A DNA stretch of 64,000 nt from Silene latifolia (taxonomy: Eukaryota; Streptophyta; Magnoliopsida; Caryophyllales; Caryophyllaceae): contig NC_133526.1 of assembly GCF_048544455.1 (NCBI RefSeq), positions 5,844,001-5,908,000 of the forward strand, in the 5' to 3' direction. This document shows, piece by piece, positions 54,177 through 64,000 of this stretch. The position numbers and the translations under genes are program-made. Numbering within the stretch: the first letter of the stretch is position 1; every line of letters begins with the position of its first letter. The notes under the pieces were generated by a model. It saw nothing but the letters and a program-made list of their open reading frames with translations. It searched no databases and had not been told where the DNA came from.

Positions 54177-55101
54177 TAGTTATAACTTTTACAAGAATGT
54201 ACCATAAAATAGGAGTCGAGTTGCGACCGTAGAAAATTGAGTAATACAAATTACTGTTTAAGGTGTTTTTACACAAAATGATTGTAAAATAAATTTAGTA
54301 TGGGTAACTAATTCTTCATTTAAATGTGTGTGATATTTGCATTATAAAATCCGTGTATAAAGCGTCGTACATAATAACGATTGATTTAGTAAAGTATTGG
54401 CAAAACTTGAAAAGTTTAGGAATTTTGTGATTGAAAATGAATGGACACAAATTAGGCATACGTTGCTAATCTAAAAACACCCTTCGTTTCATTTTGATGA
54501 TGTTTACCTTTTCTTATTTGTAAAGACTATTTCAAACAAAGGTATACAATTGATTGTGAGATATAATGGCGGTGTTACACAGGCTAGTAGAGAATATCGT
54601 TTTCACTAAAAGATAAATATCAATGCTTCTATTAAACTTTGTCATCGTAGCCATAAAGGTTTGACACTCCTCATTGACTAAAGAAAGCTCCTAACCTTTC
54701 ATAGTTGAGTAGCTAAGATAACTTAACAAAGTCGTTATTAAAATAGTGTATACATAATTCGTAAAGACATTTTTTTTGTATCATAACGTAGAGCAATTAC
54801 TAAAATTCTGGTAGAGGGATACAAGGTACAACCAAATTGTACGCGGTTGTATGCCGATAATTATAAAAGACAACAACAATACTTGTGTAAATGAAATCGA
54901 CCTAGATACATATACATCCAGCATCGTACAACCAAGGTATAAGAATTCAAGCTTATATGTATTTTTTATGGGCTAATTCAAAGTTCATGTTTTTAATGTG
55001 TAAATGGATTAGCTCAATACTTTCTAATATAACTACATATTCTTTAACATAAAGTTCGGATACTTTAGTACAAAACTCAAATTCTAACCGTACAACATAT
55101 A
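54177..55101. other. Intergenic, AT-rich
   Basis: No gene or repeat recognised up to the gypsy-type element. Confidence 0.4.
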
Positions 55102-55106
55102 CAACT

Positions 55107-55713
55107 TGTTCCGGGTGTAATTCCAGAGCAGGTATAGTTACCACCCGTGGCTTGTTGAATGATGTCTTGAGTTGGATTCTCCTTTGGTCTTAATCGTTCC
55201 TCTCGGCCTCTCCTGCAACAATGAACGAACTGAGGGCTTGGCTTTGTGCCAAGCGTACTCACTCCGACGCTCAAGTCAGTAAACTTAAAGGGTAAGTTGT
55301 TACTTGGCTGAATGTATATTGTAGAGAGATAAGGAAGATATTACCAGGTGAATAGTGTATTTAGGTTTAGTTGTGTATTTTCTGGATCCTTTCCTCAATG
55401 AAGGTTGAGGAGTATTTATAGGCTTTCACCTTTTTGTCACGTGGTAGCCAAGTGGCCAAGTGGCTAGCGGTGGAAAGACCGATCTACCCTTCGGCCGAGG
55501 GACCTATGGCGGGCCGGCGGGCCTTGTTGACCCACCGCCGAGGGGTCTTGGATGTGAGTACGCGGGTATGTGTCCCGGCGGGTTGTCATGCCGAGACCAG
55601 TGACCGGCCGATGGGGGATCGGCTAAGGCCGCCTAAGTCGTTGACTTGTTTGTGGATATCTTTGACCTTGCTCAATATGTTGACTTGTCGGCGGTGCGAA
55701 ATATGCCCCATCA
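55107..55713 (-). repeat. 3' LTR (left) of the gypsy-type element
   Basis: Starts TGTTCCGGGTG and ends ATGCCCCATCA in plus orientation. It contains a minus-strand TATA CCTATAAATACTCC near 55407-55421. Confidence 0.9.
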
Positions 55714-56159
55714 ATTTGCCCCCGGCGTAGTCTATGCCGTGGTATGGGCTCCGATGTACGTTTGAGCGTATATTCTGCGTAAGTATTTTGCGGAAAATTT
55801 CTCGCATCGGCTTCTTCTCGCGGCTTCTTTTACCTCGGCCTGGTCTTTCTTAGGCCGTACCATATCCCCCTCCACATGGATGTGTAAAGGGCATCCGATG
55901 TGGAAAAGAAAGTGACGCTGGCCGAGACCAGGATTGAGTGTGCCGGTTGTTTTTGATTGCCCCGGCCGCGCTACTTAGCTTGGTTGACCACGTGGCGGCG
56001 GAGAACGGATGCTTGGGAATTTGTTTGAGGAAGGTGAATAGGCAAGGAGATATGAATAGGCGTGTTGAAGACGCTTGTTCTTCGTTGCATTGATTGACGT
56101 CTAACCGTTGCAACGATTGACATTAAAAATTGCATGCCCGACACGTGTCCGCATCTTTG

Positions 56160-59070
56160 ATTGGTTGACGCCTCATGGGCTGTTCGCTGATTGGTCCTTC
56201 TTTATGGGCTTTTCCCTATAAATAGGGCAGTTATCCCGCGAAATTGGCCACCAATTTCATTCTCCAAAATTTTCTCTAAACTTTCAAGGGTTTCATTGTC
56301 TTCTAATTTTCGAGTTGTTACTCCGTGGTGTTTTTCTTCAAGGTAAACAAACTTTCCAACTTCTTAACTCTGTAAGTTATTATTGTAGACATGTCTTCTG
56401 CTGATGCCGGGCCTAGCAAACCGACGCGGGGGTTCCCGTCGCGCCTTGATGAGGAGGAGAAGTTGGACGCCCTCCCGATAAGGCACAGGGGCCCTAGGTC
56501 TCCTTCTCCCGAAGTCGATCCTCGAATTTTGGAGGAATGGGAGGATGACTCGATGTCGATGATGACGCACGATTTTGGTGATGATGTTTGAAGAGGCTCG
56601 TCCCAAAGAGGTGAGGCGGTACGTTATGGATCACGGTGACGCCTGCAAGGTACGCGTTGACCGAACTTGGACACATAAGTTGGCCAGTTGTTCTGGTGAG
56701 AAATTTTTCGAGGGTCATTTCTTCTTTGGCAGGGGGATACAAGATTGTTATCCCTGAGGAGGGCCAGGCCGTCTGTTGCCCTCCGCCGGGCCATACCGGC
56801 GTATACATGCGACATTTGGAGTACGGGCTCCGGTTTCACGTGAATGAGTACGTCGTTGCCATCATTAAAGCTATGAATGTCGCTGTGGCCCAACTGCATC
56901 CGTTGGCCATGAGGACGATAGTCGGCTTTGTGTGGCTTTGTCTCTTCAAGGGGAGGCCCCGACGGTAAATTTATTCCGCGGCTTCATTATCTCCACCAAT
57001 CTCTCGGCCGCGTCGGTTGGTACAATGTGCACACGGAGAAAGGTTATGTCTCTGTTGACAAACTTACTTCTTGCAAAGACCGGAGAAACCGATGGGTGTA
57101 TGTTAAGGTGCTTGGATGACTATCCGCGCCCTCTCCTTTCAAAGACCAAGTGAATTTGCGGTGTGAGACTAAGGCGGAGCATGCCGGATGGGTCGGCCGG
57201 AAGAAGTTTAAAATGGATGCCAGGGTCCTTCTTAAGGAGGACGAGAGGTCATGAGGCTTTTGAGGTGGACAAGAGTGGGTCTGCCGAAAAGATGGATCCC
57301 CCAACGCGATCATTCTTCAGGATGAGCCGCTTTGCCATGTTGGCCTCATACCGGCCCTAGCGCAGGGTGAGTGGGGTCGGTGTGAGGCCCATCACCGTTC
57401 TCATTGTGTCTCGAACTTTGATTTATTTCTTCTACTTAACTCTTGCTTTGTCTCTTTCGCATGCCACTTTGGACCGGACCTGTCTGAGGATATCCTCCGG
57501 AGAATGGGGCTGCACAAAGATAAAACTGTTGCCAACTTGCATCCCAAGGCTCTAGCCCATGACCGCAGGACGTCGCCGAATGATCTTATGGATCAGCAGC
57601 TGAAAAGCTTGAATGTGGTGGAGGCCCAGGCGAGGGTTGTAAGTAACATGCCGCGCCGCATGCGAAAAACGAAGCCTTCGGCGGTGATGGCGTCGACATC
57701 GGCTCCGCCTTCCACCCCCCCTGTTCAGAAGGAGACGGTGGAGATCGTTTACATCTCCAATGGGGATGACTCCGATGAAGAGGAGGGGTCGCCCCTTGTC
57801 CGTAATAGAAAGCAGACAGCCTTTACCGCTGCCGTTGCTTCTGCCGCTGACGAGGAAATGCGCCCTTCAGCCAAGAAGGCCAAGCACGGTATTGATCTAT
57901 CCTGTGGCTCAGACTTAGCCGGTTCCTTAGGTACTGCCGGTGACAGGCTCTCCGGCTTATCTGTGTATGTTGATACTGATGCTTACTTTAAATTTTGTAG
58001 ATCACCAGTATGATCGTCCGCCGCTCTGTTGGGCGCAAGTGGAGGGGAATTCAATGCGGGCGGTGATCAAGACGTCACCGTGAACTCTTCGTCCCAGGAA
58101 GGCTTCCTCTCCCGGCCTACGGTCGGTGATCAAAATGTCACCACTGTCTCTTCATCCCGTCCCGGCTTCCCTCTCCCGGCTACAGCCGGTGATCAAAATG
58201 TCACCACTTGTTCCCTCATCCTGCAGAAGGTTTCCGTCTCCCGACTTATAGAGGAAGGCACGGAGCCGATCAAGGAGTCGGCGAGGTGGAACGATCTTAC
58301 CGGTGCTCGTATCACGGAGCGGGGAGAAAGCCGTGGCTCAATCCGCTTTTGAGCTTAATGCCACTAAGAAGGTGGCCGCGAAGGCGAAGCTGGATCTTCT
58401 CAATGAGCGAGAGGCTTAGGGAGATGCGGAGAAGGCGCTCTTGGTGAAAGAAAACTCGGGGACGACTGAAAAGGAGGTCCTTCTGAGAGAGCCAAGGCCG
58501 AGGCCGCGGCGGCCGGCTGAAGCTCTGGAGAAGTGTAAACTTGTTCGAGGCACGCCGACCTCTACCTCCAGCAGAGAGAACGAATCCGGGGACCTATTTA
58601 AGGCCCAGGCGGAGGTGATTCGGAGCAAAGAGGCCGTCACCAGGCAAAAGGAGAAGGACATTGAGATGCTCCAAACCGTCATGCTCCCTAACATGTGTGC
58701 TGAATTCCGGGACTTGGCCGAAGGAGCTGCTAGGGAAGTGATTGGGGAGCTCTTCCCTCTTGATGGTTCCTTTCCGTGGGCCAGATATGACGAGCTGCTT
58801 GATGACAAGCTTGAAGCCAAGGAGAAAGCCGTGGCGGGGAAGGCCAAGGAGGCGGTGAGGGCGAAGATAGAGAAGGAGGCGGCCGCGGAGAAGGCAGCTC
58901 TTGCTGAGAAGGCTAAAGCGGCCAGGGAGGAAGCCGATCGGGCAAGGGCAGCTGAGGCTGCCGAGGCTAAGGCTGAGGCCGCTGAAGCTGAGGCTGCTAA
59001 GGGAGTTGCTGGATTGCCCATCGAAGAAGGTGCCGCTGCCGCTGCTGATGGCGAGCAACAACGGACATAG
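56160..59070 (+). mobile_element. Antisense transcription unit inside the gypsy-type element (fossil)
   Basis: On the plus strand a TATA box within CCCTATAAATAGGG (56214-56227) is followed by a leader, a GTAAAC donor, a TTGTAG acceptor and an ATG at 56391. Beyond are protein parts similar in style to the plant 'putative gypsy-type transposon' family (PF04195-like): CCPPPGHTGVYMRHLEYGLRFHVNEY near 56780-56850 and HPLAMRTIVGFVWLCLF near 56900-56945. A long charged, Ala/Glu/Lys-rich coiled-coil region follows (about 58440-59040). It is broken, with several breaks. Such oppositely oriented extra ORFs are known in Tat-lineage elements. The function is not established. Confidence 0.6.
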
Positions 59071-59439
59071 GGAGATGGTATCTGGAGCCTTTTGTCTTTT
59101 GGCTTATCCTTGTAATTTCTTGTAATTCGTTGAACATTTTTAATAAGAGTTCGTTTCTTCTGCCTCCGGCCTGGCCGAGGTTTTTACCTCACTTCTTTTT
59201 CTTGCGCTAGCATTTGAGCGTCTCAATTGTACTTTAGCGTCTATGTCTTCGTCTGGGTTGTCTCCTTACGTTATTAATTGAGTGTCTCTTTTGTTTCCGC
59301 CTTGGCTTGGCCGAGGCGGTCTAGAGTGCGTATCTCAATCGCGTTAACGCTTCTGAGGCATTTTGAACGCTTTGCGAGTATCACCTGCGCTGGTCGTTGC
59401 CATCGAGGCGTCTGCTTCCTGGTGGTGATTGCCGCTCTT

Positions 59440-59990
59440 GTCGGTGTGTGACAGTGTGAGCCAGCATCTGCTCTTGTTATTGACTGTCGTGGCGTCTACC
59501 ACTTGTGGTGTCTTGCGACGGCGCCTATTTCTTCATGAGACTGCCGTGGCGTCTACCACTTGGAGTGACTGCGACGGCGTCCAACCTCTTGGGGTGACTG
59601 CCGTGGCGTCTACTACTTGGGGTGACTGCGACGGCGCCTATTTCTTCTTGAGGCTGCCGTGGCGTCTACCACTTGGAGTATTTGCGACGGCGTCCAACCT
59701 CTTGGGGTGGCTTGCCGTGGCGTCTACTACTTGGGGTGACTGCGACGGCGCCTATTTCTTCATGAGGCTGCCGTGGCGTCTACCACTTGGGTGATCGACG
59801 GCGTCCAACCTCTTGGGGTGATCGCCGTGGCGTCTACTACTTGGGGTGACTGCGACGCGCCTATTTCTTCATGAGACTGCGCTCTTGTCGGTGATGACAA
59901 AGTGAGCCGACATCTCGCTTCGATAAAGACTACGCTCTTGTCGGTATGACAGTGTGAGTCGGCGTCTGCTGCTTCCTAGTGACTATGGGA
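59440..59990. repeat. Minisatellite within the gypsy-type element
   Basis: Units of about 60 bp paired into a ~120-bp period repeat the phrases CCGTGGCGTCTACCACTTGG, TGACTGCGACGGCG and CAACCTCTTGGGGTGA about six to eight times, with CCTATTTCTTCATGAG spacers. The array lies between the antisense unit and the protease region. Confidence 0.85.
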
Positions 59991-62529
59991 AGAATGAACA
60001 TTTTGATGGAAGACTTGGATGATTTTTCATTTTGGTAAAAACATGCGTCGGGGTGCCCACAATTTTTTTGGACACCTCCGCCGCTACATAGAGTATTCCC
60101 GAGATTACCGGCGTCTAATGGCCTATCAAAGGCACAACGTCCTAGTCAGCCGCTAGTTACATCCATGAGGTCGCCCTCCTGTTGTAAGGATAGACTTTTC
60201 CCTTTCTCTGATTTCTTTGCCACTTTGAGGGATTGCATGTTGCATCCTCTTGCGGCTATCTGGACGTTGACCACCTCGTCATTCTCGTCTTTGGAGACGA
60301 GCTTATGCGCTTCCCCCCGGTCCGAGACATACATCAGTGTTAGGGCCCGGATGGACATTACTGCATCGGCCTCGCTCAGAGTGACTCGGCCTATGAGAAC
60401 GTTGTAGGCGGACGAGCCGTCGATGACCACGAACTCGGCCAGACATTCTTAACCGCATTCTTTTCGCGAACGTCACCGGAGTCTAATCGACCCCAGTGGT
60501 ACCAGTAGGCCCCGGAGAAGCTGTATAGTGGGTTGGTGTAGGGGCTCAAGTCCTTGACTTTCAGGCCGAGGCTGAGGAAGCACTCCCTGAACATGATGTT
60601 CGTGTACGCGCCTGTGTCAATCAGGCACCTCTTGACCAGGTGGTTGGATATGTCCAAATTGACTACAAGTGGGTCGCTGTGAGGAGCGATGACTCCTTCG
60701 TAGTCCTTCCTTCCGATGGTTATATTGGGGATGTTGGAAGCGGGGATCGCTGTGTTGGGCACAAAGTTGATGGCCTGATATAGTTCGTTCAGGTGCCGTT
60801 TGTGCCCGTGAGCGGACCCTCCGTTCTCGTTGCCCCGATGACAACATGGATCACTCCTATCCGTTCAAGACGGATTTCTTACCCGAATCGGCGTCGTCTT
60901 TTGGCCTTTGGCAACGTACTTGCCGAGGCTCCCCTTCCGGATCGCTCTTCAATGGCATTCTTTAGATGCGGCGATCGTTGGTTAAATGGCCGGTGTGGCC
61001 GTGGTACTCCACGATCTTGGCTCGTGTCACCGTCACTTTTTGGCTTGGGGTCTCTCCCACTTCGGCCCTCGCTTTGCTCGGGGCAAAGACCTCGGCGATA
61101 CGACGAGAGGGGTTTTATCACTATACCGCCTCGGTGATACGTTCCCGAACTCCACCCGGCGCTGTCGAGTCTGTCTCCTGGCGGGTTTGTCCGACCGTGA
61201 CCTATTATTCTCACGGCGTCTTTCATCGGACCGTGACCCGTTGTTGTCACGGCGTCTCTCATCCGGGTTGTCCTCCCGGTGACTCTTATTTTCTGAGTGC
61301 TCGGCCTCGCTGGGGCCTACCCAGGTCTTGTGATAGTCCTCTACCTTGATGGCCTGGTCGGCCATCTTCCTAGCGGCGTCCAAGTTCGAGCCTCCGCACT
61401 TGATGAGCTCATTTTCAAGTCTCCCCTTGGGAGGCCTTTCATCGCCAAGCGAAGGCCGCCAATTCGGGATTAATTTCTCGAATCTGCTGGACCTTTCCGT
61501 CGAACCTCTTCACATAGCTTCGTAGAGACTCGCCCCCCCTCATGTTTGATAGTTAGGAGGTCCGATGTCTCCACGGCCCTTCTCTTGTTGCAAGAGTACT
61601 GGGCTAGAAAGGCGTCCCTTAGGTCGGCGTAATAGTATACCGAGCCGTCGGGAAGCCCTTTGTACCAACTTTGAGCCATCCCATGCAAAGTTGTTGGGAA
61701 GACTCGGCACTGACCTCATCGGGCTGCTCCCATACCGACATGTAAGACTCGAAAGCCTCGGCGTGGTCCGGATCACTATCTCCTTTGTATGATAGGGGTG
61801 GCAACTTGAGCTTAGTTGGCACCTGGACTTCTAGGACGTAGGCGTTGAGGGGCTGTCTGACCACGTGTCGAACGACACGCGGCGATCGGCTCCTCGCATT
61901 CCTGATCCGGCTCCTCTCCTCGTAGCGGGAAGGACTTCTTCTTCGACTCGGACTTCTTCTCCAACTCTGCTGAGTCGGGCTCCTCTGGTTCCTTTGGGGT
62001 AAGCCTCGTTCGTGTTGTGGGGACGCTGTCCTCCCATGAGTGCGGGAAGGACTTAGGTCTACCACGCCCACTTTGGGCTCCCCCGGCGACTTGGCTGGGT
62101 CAGCTTCTCCCAGTGCTCCGTTCAAATTTCTCGAGTCACGTTTTGGGCCCCGGTCTCTGGCGATTTCCGCCGCTCTTGTCGGCGTGACGGTGAGAAAGGG
62201 CGTATTACTAATTAGGTCCAGGACCATTTTCGGTTTTTGCTATGTCAACCACATGTCCCATGATGGTGACCTGGTTGGTCGGCGGCGTGTGTCCGGTATT
62301 ATTGGCATCCCGAACTCCGGTTGGATTACTCCGCCGGTGGAGGGCCGCACGACTCGAAATTGTTGAAAGTATCATCGTGGTAGAATGCGGTTTCGTCGGT
62401 CACGACTGCGTCTTGTTGTTTTGACATCTTCTTAGCTTTTTGGGTGGGTTTTTGTTGTTTGTTTTTTTTTTGTTGTTTGGGAATGAATGTGACTAGCTTC
62501 TAGTGTCTTTCCCCACAGACGGCGCCAAT

Positions 62530-63142
62530 TGTTCCGGGTGTAATTCCAGAGCAGGTATAGTTACCACCCGTGGCTTGTTGAATGATGTCTTGAGTTGGAT
62601 TCTCCTTTGGTCTTAATCGTTCCTCTCGGCCTCTCCTGCAACAATGAACGAACTGAGGGCTTGGCTTTGTGCCAAGCGTACTCACTCCGACGCTCAAGTC
62701 AGTAAACTTAAAGGGTAAGTTGTTACTTGGCTGAATGTATATTGTAGAGAGATAAGGAAGATATTACCAGGTGAATAGTGTATTTAGGTTTAGTTGTGTA
62801 TTTTCTGGATCCTTTCCTCAATGAAGGTTGAGGAGTATTTATAGGCTTTCACCTTTTGTCACGTAGTGGCCAAGTGGCCAAGTGGCTAGCAGGTGGAAAG
62901 ACTGATCTACCCTTCGGCCGAGGGACCTATGGCAGGCCGGCGGGCCTTGTTGACCCACCGCCGAGGGGTCTTGGATGTGAGTACGCGGGTATGTGTCCCT
63001 ACTGGCAAAGTTGTCATGCCGAGACCAGTGACCGGCCGATGGGCTGCATCGGCTAGGCTGCCTAAGTCGTTGACTTGCTGTGGATATATTTGACCTTGCT
63101 CAATATGTTGACTTGGTCAGCGGTGCAGAATATGCCCCATCA
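62530..63142 (-). repeat. 5' LTR (right) of the gypsy-type element
   Basis: It is collinear with 55107-55713. The first ~325 bp look identical between the two LTRs, while the last ~270 bp differ at many positions. Confidence 0.9.
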
Positions 63143-63238
63143 CAACTGATTGTATAATCCATGATAAATCACTTTTCAATTATTCATGACAATACTTATG
63201 TAAAAAAGATTTACATAAACATTTTTAGATTGCGAAAA

Positions 63239-63427
63239 CACAAAATCTCATTGAAGACAGCACGTATCCGTCACTTTGGAGTGACGGATACCATTTCCTC
63301 TCACAAATGACCCAAATAGAGGAGAGAGGGAAACACATGGGGGATGCCCCCACCTTGTCCCCCTATTCATTTTGTGAGTGGCATTACCCGTCACTTGCTC
63401 CGACCCGTCTTCAGCAAGACTAATTGT
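63239..63427. mobile_element. MITE family M1, copy f
   Basis: It starts ACAAAATCTCATTGAAGACA and ends CAAGACTAATTGT, with GTGACGGATACCATTTCCTC inside, linking it to copy a. Confidence 0.68.
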
Positions 63428-63522
63428 TACGAAAATAACCTCCCTCACTAGTCATCCATTTTATAACCTTTGCAACTTATTAAAAAAAAAAAGGAAATTA
63501 ATATAGGAACCCCATATTATAT

Positions 63523-63712
63523 ACAATAGGTCTTGGTATAGACGGGTGGGGCAAATAGACGGGTAAAAACCTCTAATAATATGGGTAGAGGGGACAAGGT
63601 GGGGCACTCCCCATGTGCTTCCCACTTTATGACAAATGGGTATTTTGTGAGGGGAAGTGGTATCCGTTTATACGTATAGACGGATAGTGTCCGTCTATAA
63701 TGAGAATTTGTG
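63523..63712. mobile_element. MITE family M1, copy g (inverted)
   Basis: It starts ACAATAGGTCTTGGTATAGA and ends ATAATGAGAATTTGTGT, the reverse orientation of copy d (45224-45410) with close similarity throughout. Confidence 0.7.
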
Positions 63713-63714
63713 TA

Positions 63715-63973
63715 CTTCCTCCATTTAACTCCACTCTACCACTTTGCTTTTTTCACATTCGCCAACGCGTGTTTTACGCGGTAAATATCGTTAGCTACGT
63801 ATTTGCAAAAATTATAAAAGATAGATATTTTTAATGTACTTGTAAAGACGAATCAAACATGATCACACATGAATATATTTTCACTTGTGTATTGAGAGAA
63901 AATCGAGATTAAATGTGCATTTGTGAATAGTGTAAAAAATAGAAATAGGTAAAGTGAAATTAAATGGAGTAAG
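63715..63973. mobile_element. Stowaway-like MITE
   Basis: CTTCCTCCATTTAACTCC ... AAATTAAATGGAGTAAG is flanked by TA on both sides; 259 bp, non-coding. It abuts copy g of the M1 MITE family. Confidence 0.75.
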
Positions 63974-64000
63974 TATTATATAAGCACAAGTGCACAAGAC

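Larger units (their letters stand above)
55107..63142 (-). mobile_element. Non-autonomous Ty3/gypsy-type LTR element with antisense unit (fossil)
   Basis: LTRs at 55107-55713 and 62530-63142 are flanked by a perfect 5-bp duplication CAACT (55102-55106, 63143-63147). The element reads on the minus strand: the primer-binding site TGGCGCCGTCTGTGGGG lies just inside the right LTR and a purine tract just inside the left. Parts in minus-strand order: gag (about 61450-62230, basic Arg/Ser/Pro-rich N-terminus then KLPPLSYKGDSDPDHAEAF), a charged region, and an aspartic protease (about 60390-60760, DTGAYTNIM). No reverse transcriptase, RNase H or integrase motif was found, so it is a non-autonomous, LARD/TR-GAG-like type. 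It is broken, with many breaks in gag-protease. A plus-strand unit (56214-59070) and a minisatellite (59440-59990) fill the rest. The Tat lineage is suggested by the antisense ORF and tandem repeats, not proven. Confidence 0.88.

Noticed and set aside
58416-59021. Alanine/serine-rich protein on the minus strand
   Set aside because: It mirrors the Ala/Glu/Lys coiled-coil region on the plus strand; the composition is a by-product.

Overview
This window looks like nuclear DNA of a flowering plant, most likely a eudicot: it is AT-rich, its genes have GT-AG introns, it carries plant gene families (F-box/FBA, annexin, DRB dsRNA-binding protein, METE, soluble pyrophosphatase), and it is packed with plant transposons. 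The species cannot be fixed from sequence alone; Caryophyllales is a weak impression.

Layout. 1-3354: 3' part of a Ty1/copia element. 3699-14753: three intact tandem F-box genes, the second with a very young copia element (5997-10030) in its promoter and followed by a copied fragment of the pyrophosphatase gene (11939-12382). 15761-22500: an intact seven-exon soluble inorganic pyrophosphatase gene on the minus strand. Its 4.7-kb fourth coding intron holds a small MULE, which holds a 4-kb Helitron, which holds a further terminal-inverted-repeat element. 22760-26290: array of a ~312-bp satellite interrupted by a Cassandra TRIM (5S rRNA-like LTRs, itself carrying a hAT MITE) and a Stowaway MITE. 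26840-33077: a ~6.2-kb TIR element with MuDR-like layout, two genes reading inward from the ends (a broken plant-mobile-domain gene and a small FAR1-like gene) and a divergent pair in the middle (GRF-type zinc finger/TM protein and an acidic-tail ORF) separated by a minisatellite with a TATA box on each side. 33227-34140: small Helitron. 35632-37395: four-exon annexin. 38109-44195: DRB protein with three dsRNA-binding domains (minus). 46920-52220: eleven-exon cobalamin-independent methionine synthase (minus) with a leader intron. 55107-63142: a Ty3/gypsy-type element on the minus strand with LTRs and a perfect 5-bp target duplication, which has gag and protease but no recognisable pol, plus an oppositely oriented transcription unit with its own TATA box. 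The remainder is MITE-rich intergenic DNA.

How things relate. METE, pyrophosphatase, annexin and DRB are unrelated housekeeping or regulatory host genes that look intact: their spliced reading frames, worked out by hand, close exactly at 765, 216, 325 and 381 residues. The most unusual objects are the PMD-bearing TIR element at 26840-33077, the nested insertions in the pyrophosphatase intron, and the F-box/pyrophosphatase segmental duplication, whose insertions allow events to be ordered.
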